Positions 5,347 through 5,656 of a stretch of DNA of 5,656 nt are shown in pieces; the first letter of the stretch is position 1; every line of letters starts with the position of its first letter. This DNA comes from Nitrospirota bacterium. Its GTDB lineage: Bacteria > Nitrospirota > 9FT-COMBO-42-15 > HDB-SIOI813. The notes beneath the pieces are model-generated. The model had not been told where the DNA came from, searched no databases, and saw only the letters and a list, made by a program, of their open reading frames with translations. The DNA is taken from positions 1-5,656 of the forward strand of contig JACRGZ010000189.1 of assembly GCA_016234155.1 (NCBI GenBank), given 5' to 3'. The translations under genes were made by a program, and so were the position numbers.

Positions 5347-5656
5347 ATGAAAAAATCAGGACTTCAGAAAAGGCTTATATCCACGATCCTTGCAGTAAGT
5401 TTCGCCGCCGGGATATTAGTGTTGCTGATGGCATATTTCACCAGCAGATCCGCCCTCAAGGACAGTATAGGCGGAACCTTCCGTGAGCTTGCAGAGACGG
5501 TAAGCAGTAACATAGACCTCTCCGTGGAACATCACATAGAGGAGTCTAAGCTGCTCGCCTCTACCCAGAGTATACTGTCTGCCATAGAAGATTCAAACCT
5601 CGTCTATGAAGGAGAGACAAATCTGGAGATAGAGAAGAGGATATTGGAGATAGAGA
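5347..5656 (+). CDS. Membrane-anchored protein with N-terminal helix and extracytoplasmic region, probably a sensor (partial)
   Basis: The frame opens at ATG 5347 and stays open to the right edge (103 codons). It reads MKKSGLQKRLISTILAVSFA at the start, with one membrane helix at about residues 9-30. A polar helical region follows: SRSALKDSIGGTFRELAETV (33-52), NIDLSVEHHIEESKLLAS (54-71). A basic cytoplasmic stub, one helix, then a long amphipathic helix leading into a periplasmic domain is the usual beginning of CACHE-type sensor histidine kinases, chemoreceptors and cyclases. The signalling domain lies outside the window, so the exact class cannot be told. LEIEKRILEIE near the edge repeats in a seven-residue step, suggesting coiled coil. 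Possible Shine-Dalgarno AGGG (5334-5337) is 9 nt before the ATG and abuts the intergenic palindrome cluster. Confidence 0.72.
   Translation, partial: MKKSGLQKRLISTILAVSFAAGILVLLMAYFTSRSALKDSIGGTFRELAETVSSNIDLSVEHHIEESKLLASTQSILSAIEDSNLVYEGETNLEIEKRILEIE

Noticed and set aside
5624..5656. 12-nt direct repeat (TGGAGATAGAGA at 5624-5635 and 5645-5656) as a mobile-element signature
   Set aside because: It lies within a coding frame at a 21-nt (seven-residue) step and is explained by heptad-type protein repetition.

Overview
The window looks like a chromosomal segment of a Gram-negative (two-membrane) bacterium. It encodes a tripartite envelope efflux pump, a periplasmic peptidoglycan polymerase and a LolA-like periplasmic protein. 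Codon use is rich in ATA (Ile) and AGG/AGA (Arg) at moderate GC. That style, with the heptamer repeat and GC-rich intergenic palindromes, recalls environmental Nitrospirota or Desulfobacterota-type genomes, but this is an impression and no marker gene here fixes the lineage.

Left half (1-3084, minus strand): a compact copper/silver efflux operon read right to left. The order is a CusC/TolC-type outer-membrane channel (1813-3084), a CusB-type periplasmic adaptor with an N-terminal methionine metal-binding motif (506-1801), and the first 163 codons of a CusA-type RND pump that runs off the left edge (1-490). Gaps are 11 and 15 nt. Together they would move Cu(I)/Ag(I) from periplasm or inner membrane to the outside. 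The operon has a near-consensus sigma70 promoter (TTGACA-17-TATATT). Its spacer is filled by a palindrome with TACA/TGTA half-sites, which suggests control by a repressor of the BlaI/MecI/CopY kind. The expected transcription start lies 1-3 nt before the ATG, so cusC mRNA should be leaderless. The CusC signal peptide core is itself encoded by a 7-nt tandem repeat, so slippage could switch the gene.

Right half (3173-5656, plus strand): a divergent gene for a GT51 peptidoglycan glycosyltransferase whose C-terminus looks like a cut-short, catalytically dead transpeptidase domain; then a secreted LolA-like protein of the 'outer membrane lipoprotein-sorting' type (4424-5251); then a folded GC-rich intergenic element (5256-5334); and finally the N-terminus of a membrane-anchored, probably sensory protein (5347 to the right edge).

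The efflux operon is conventional. The parts most worth a second look are its promoter/operator with leaderless start, the heptamer repeat inside a signal peptide, the degenerate class A PBP, and the three-stem intergenic element. I did not find evidence for a wholly new system.
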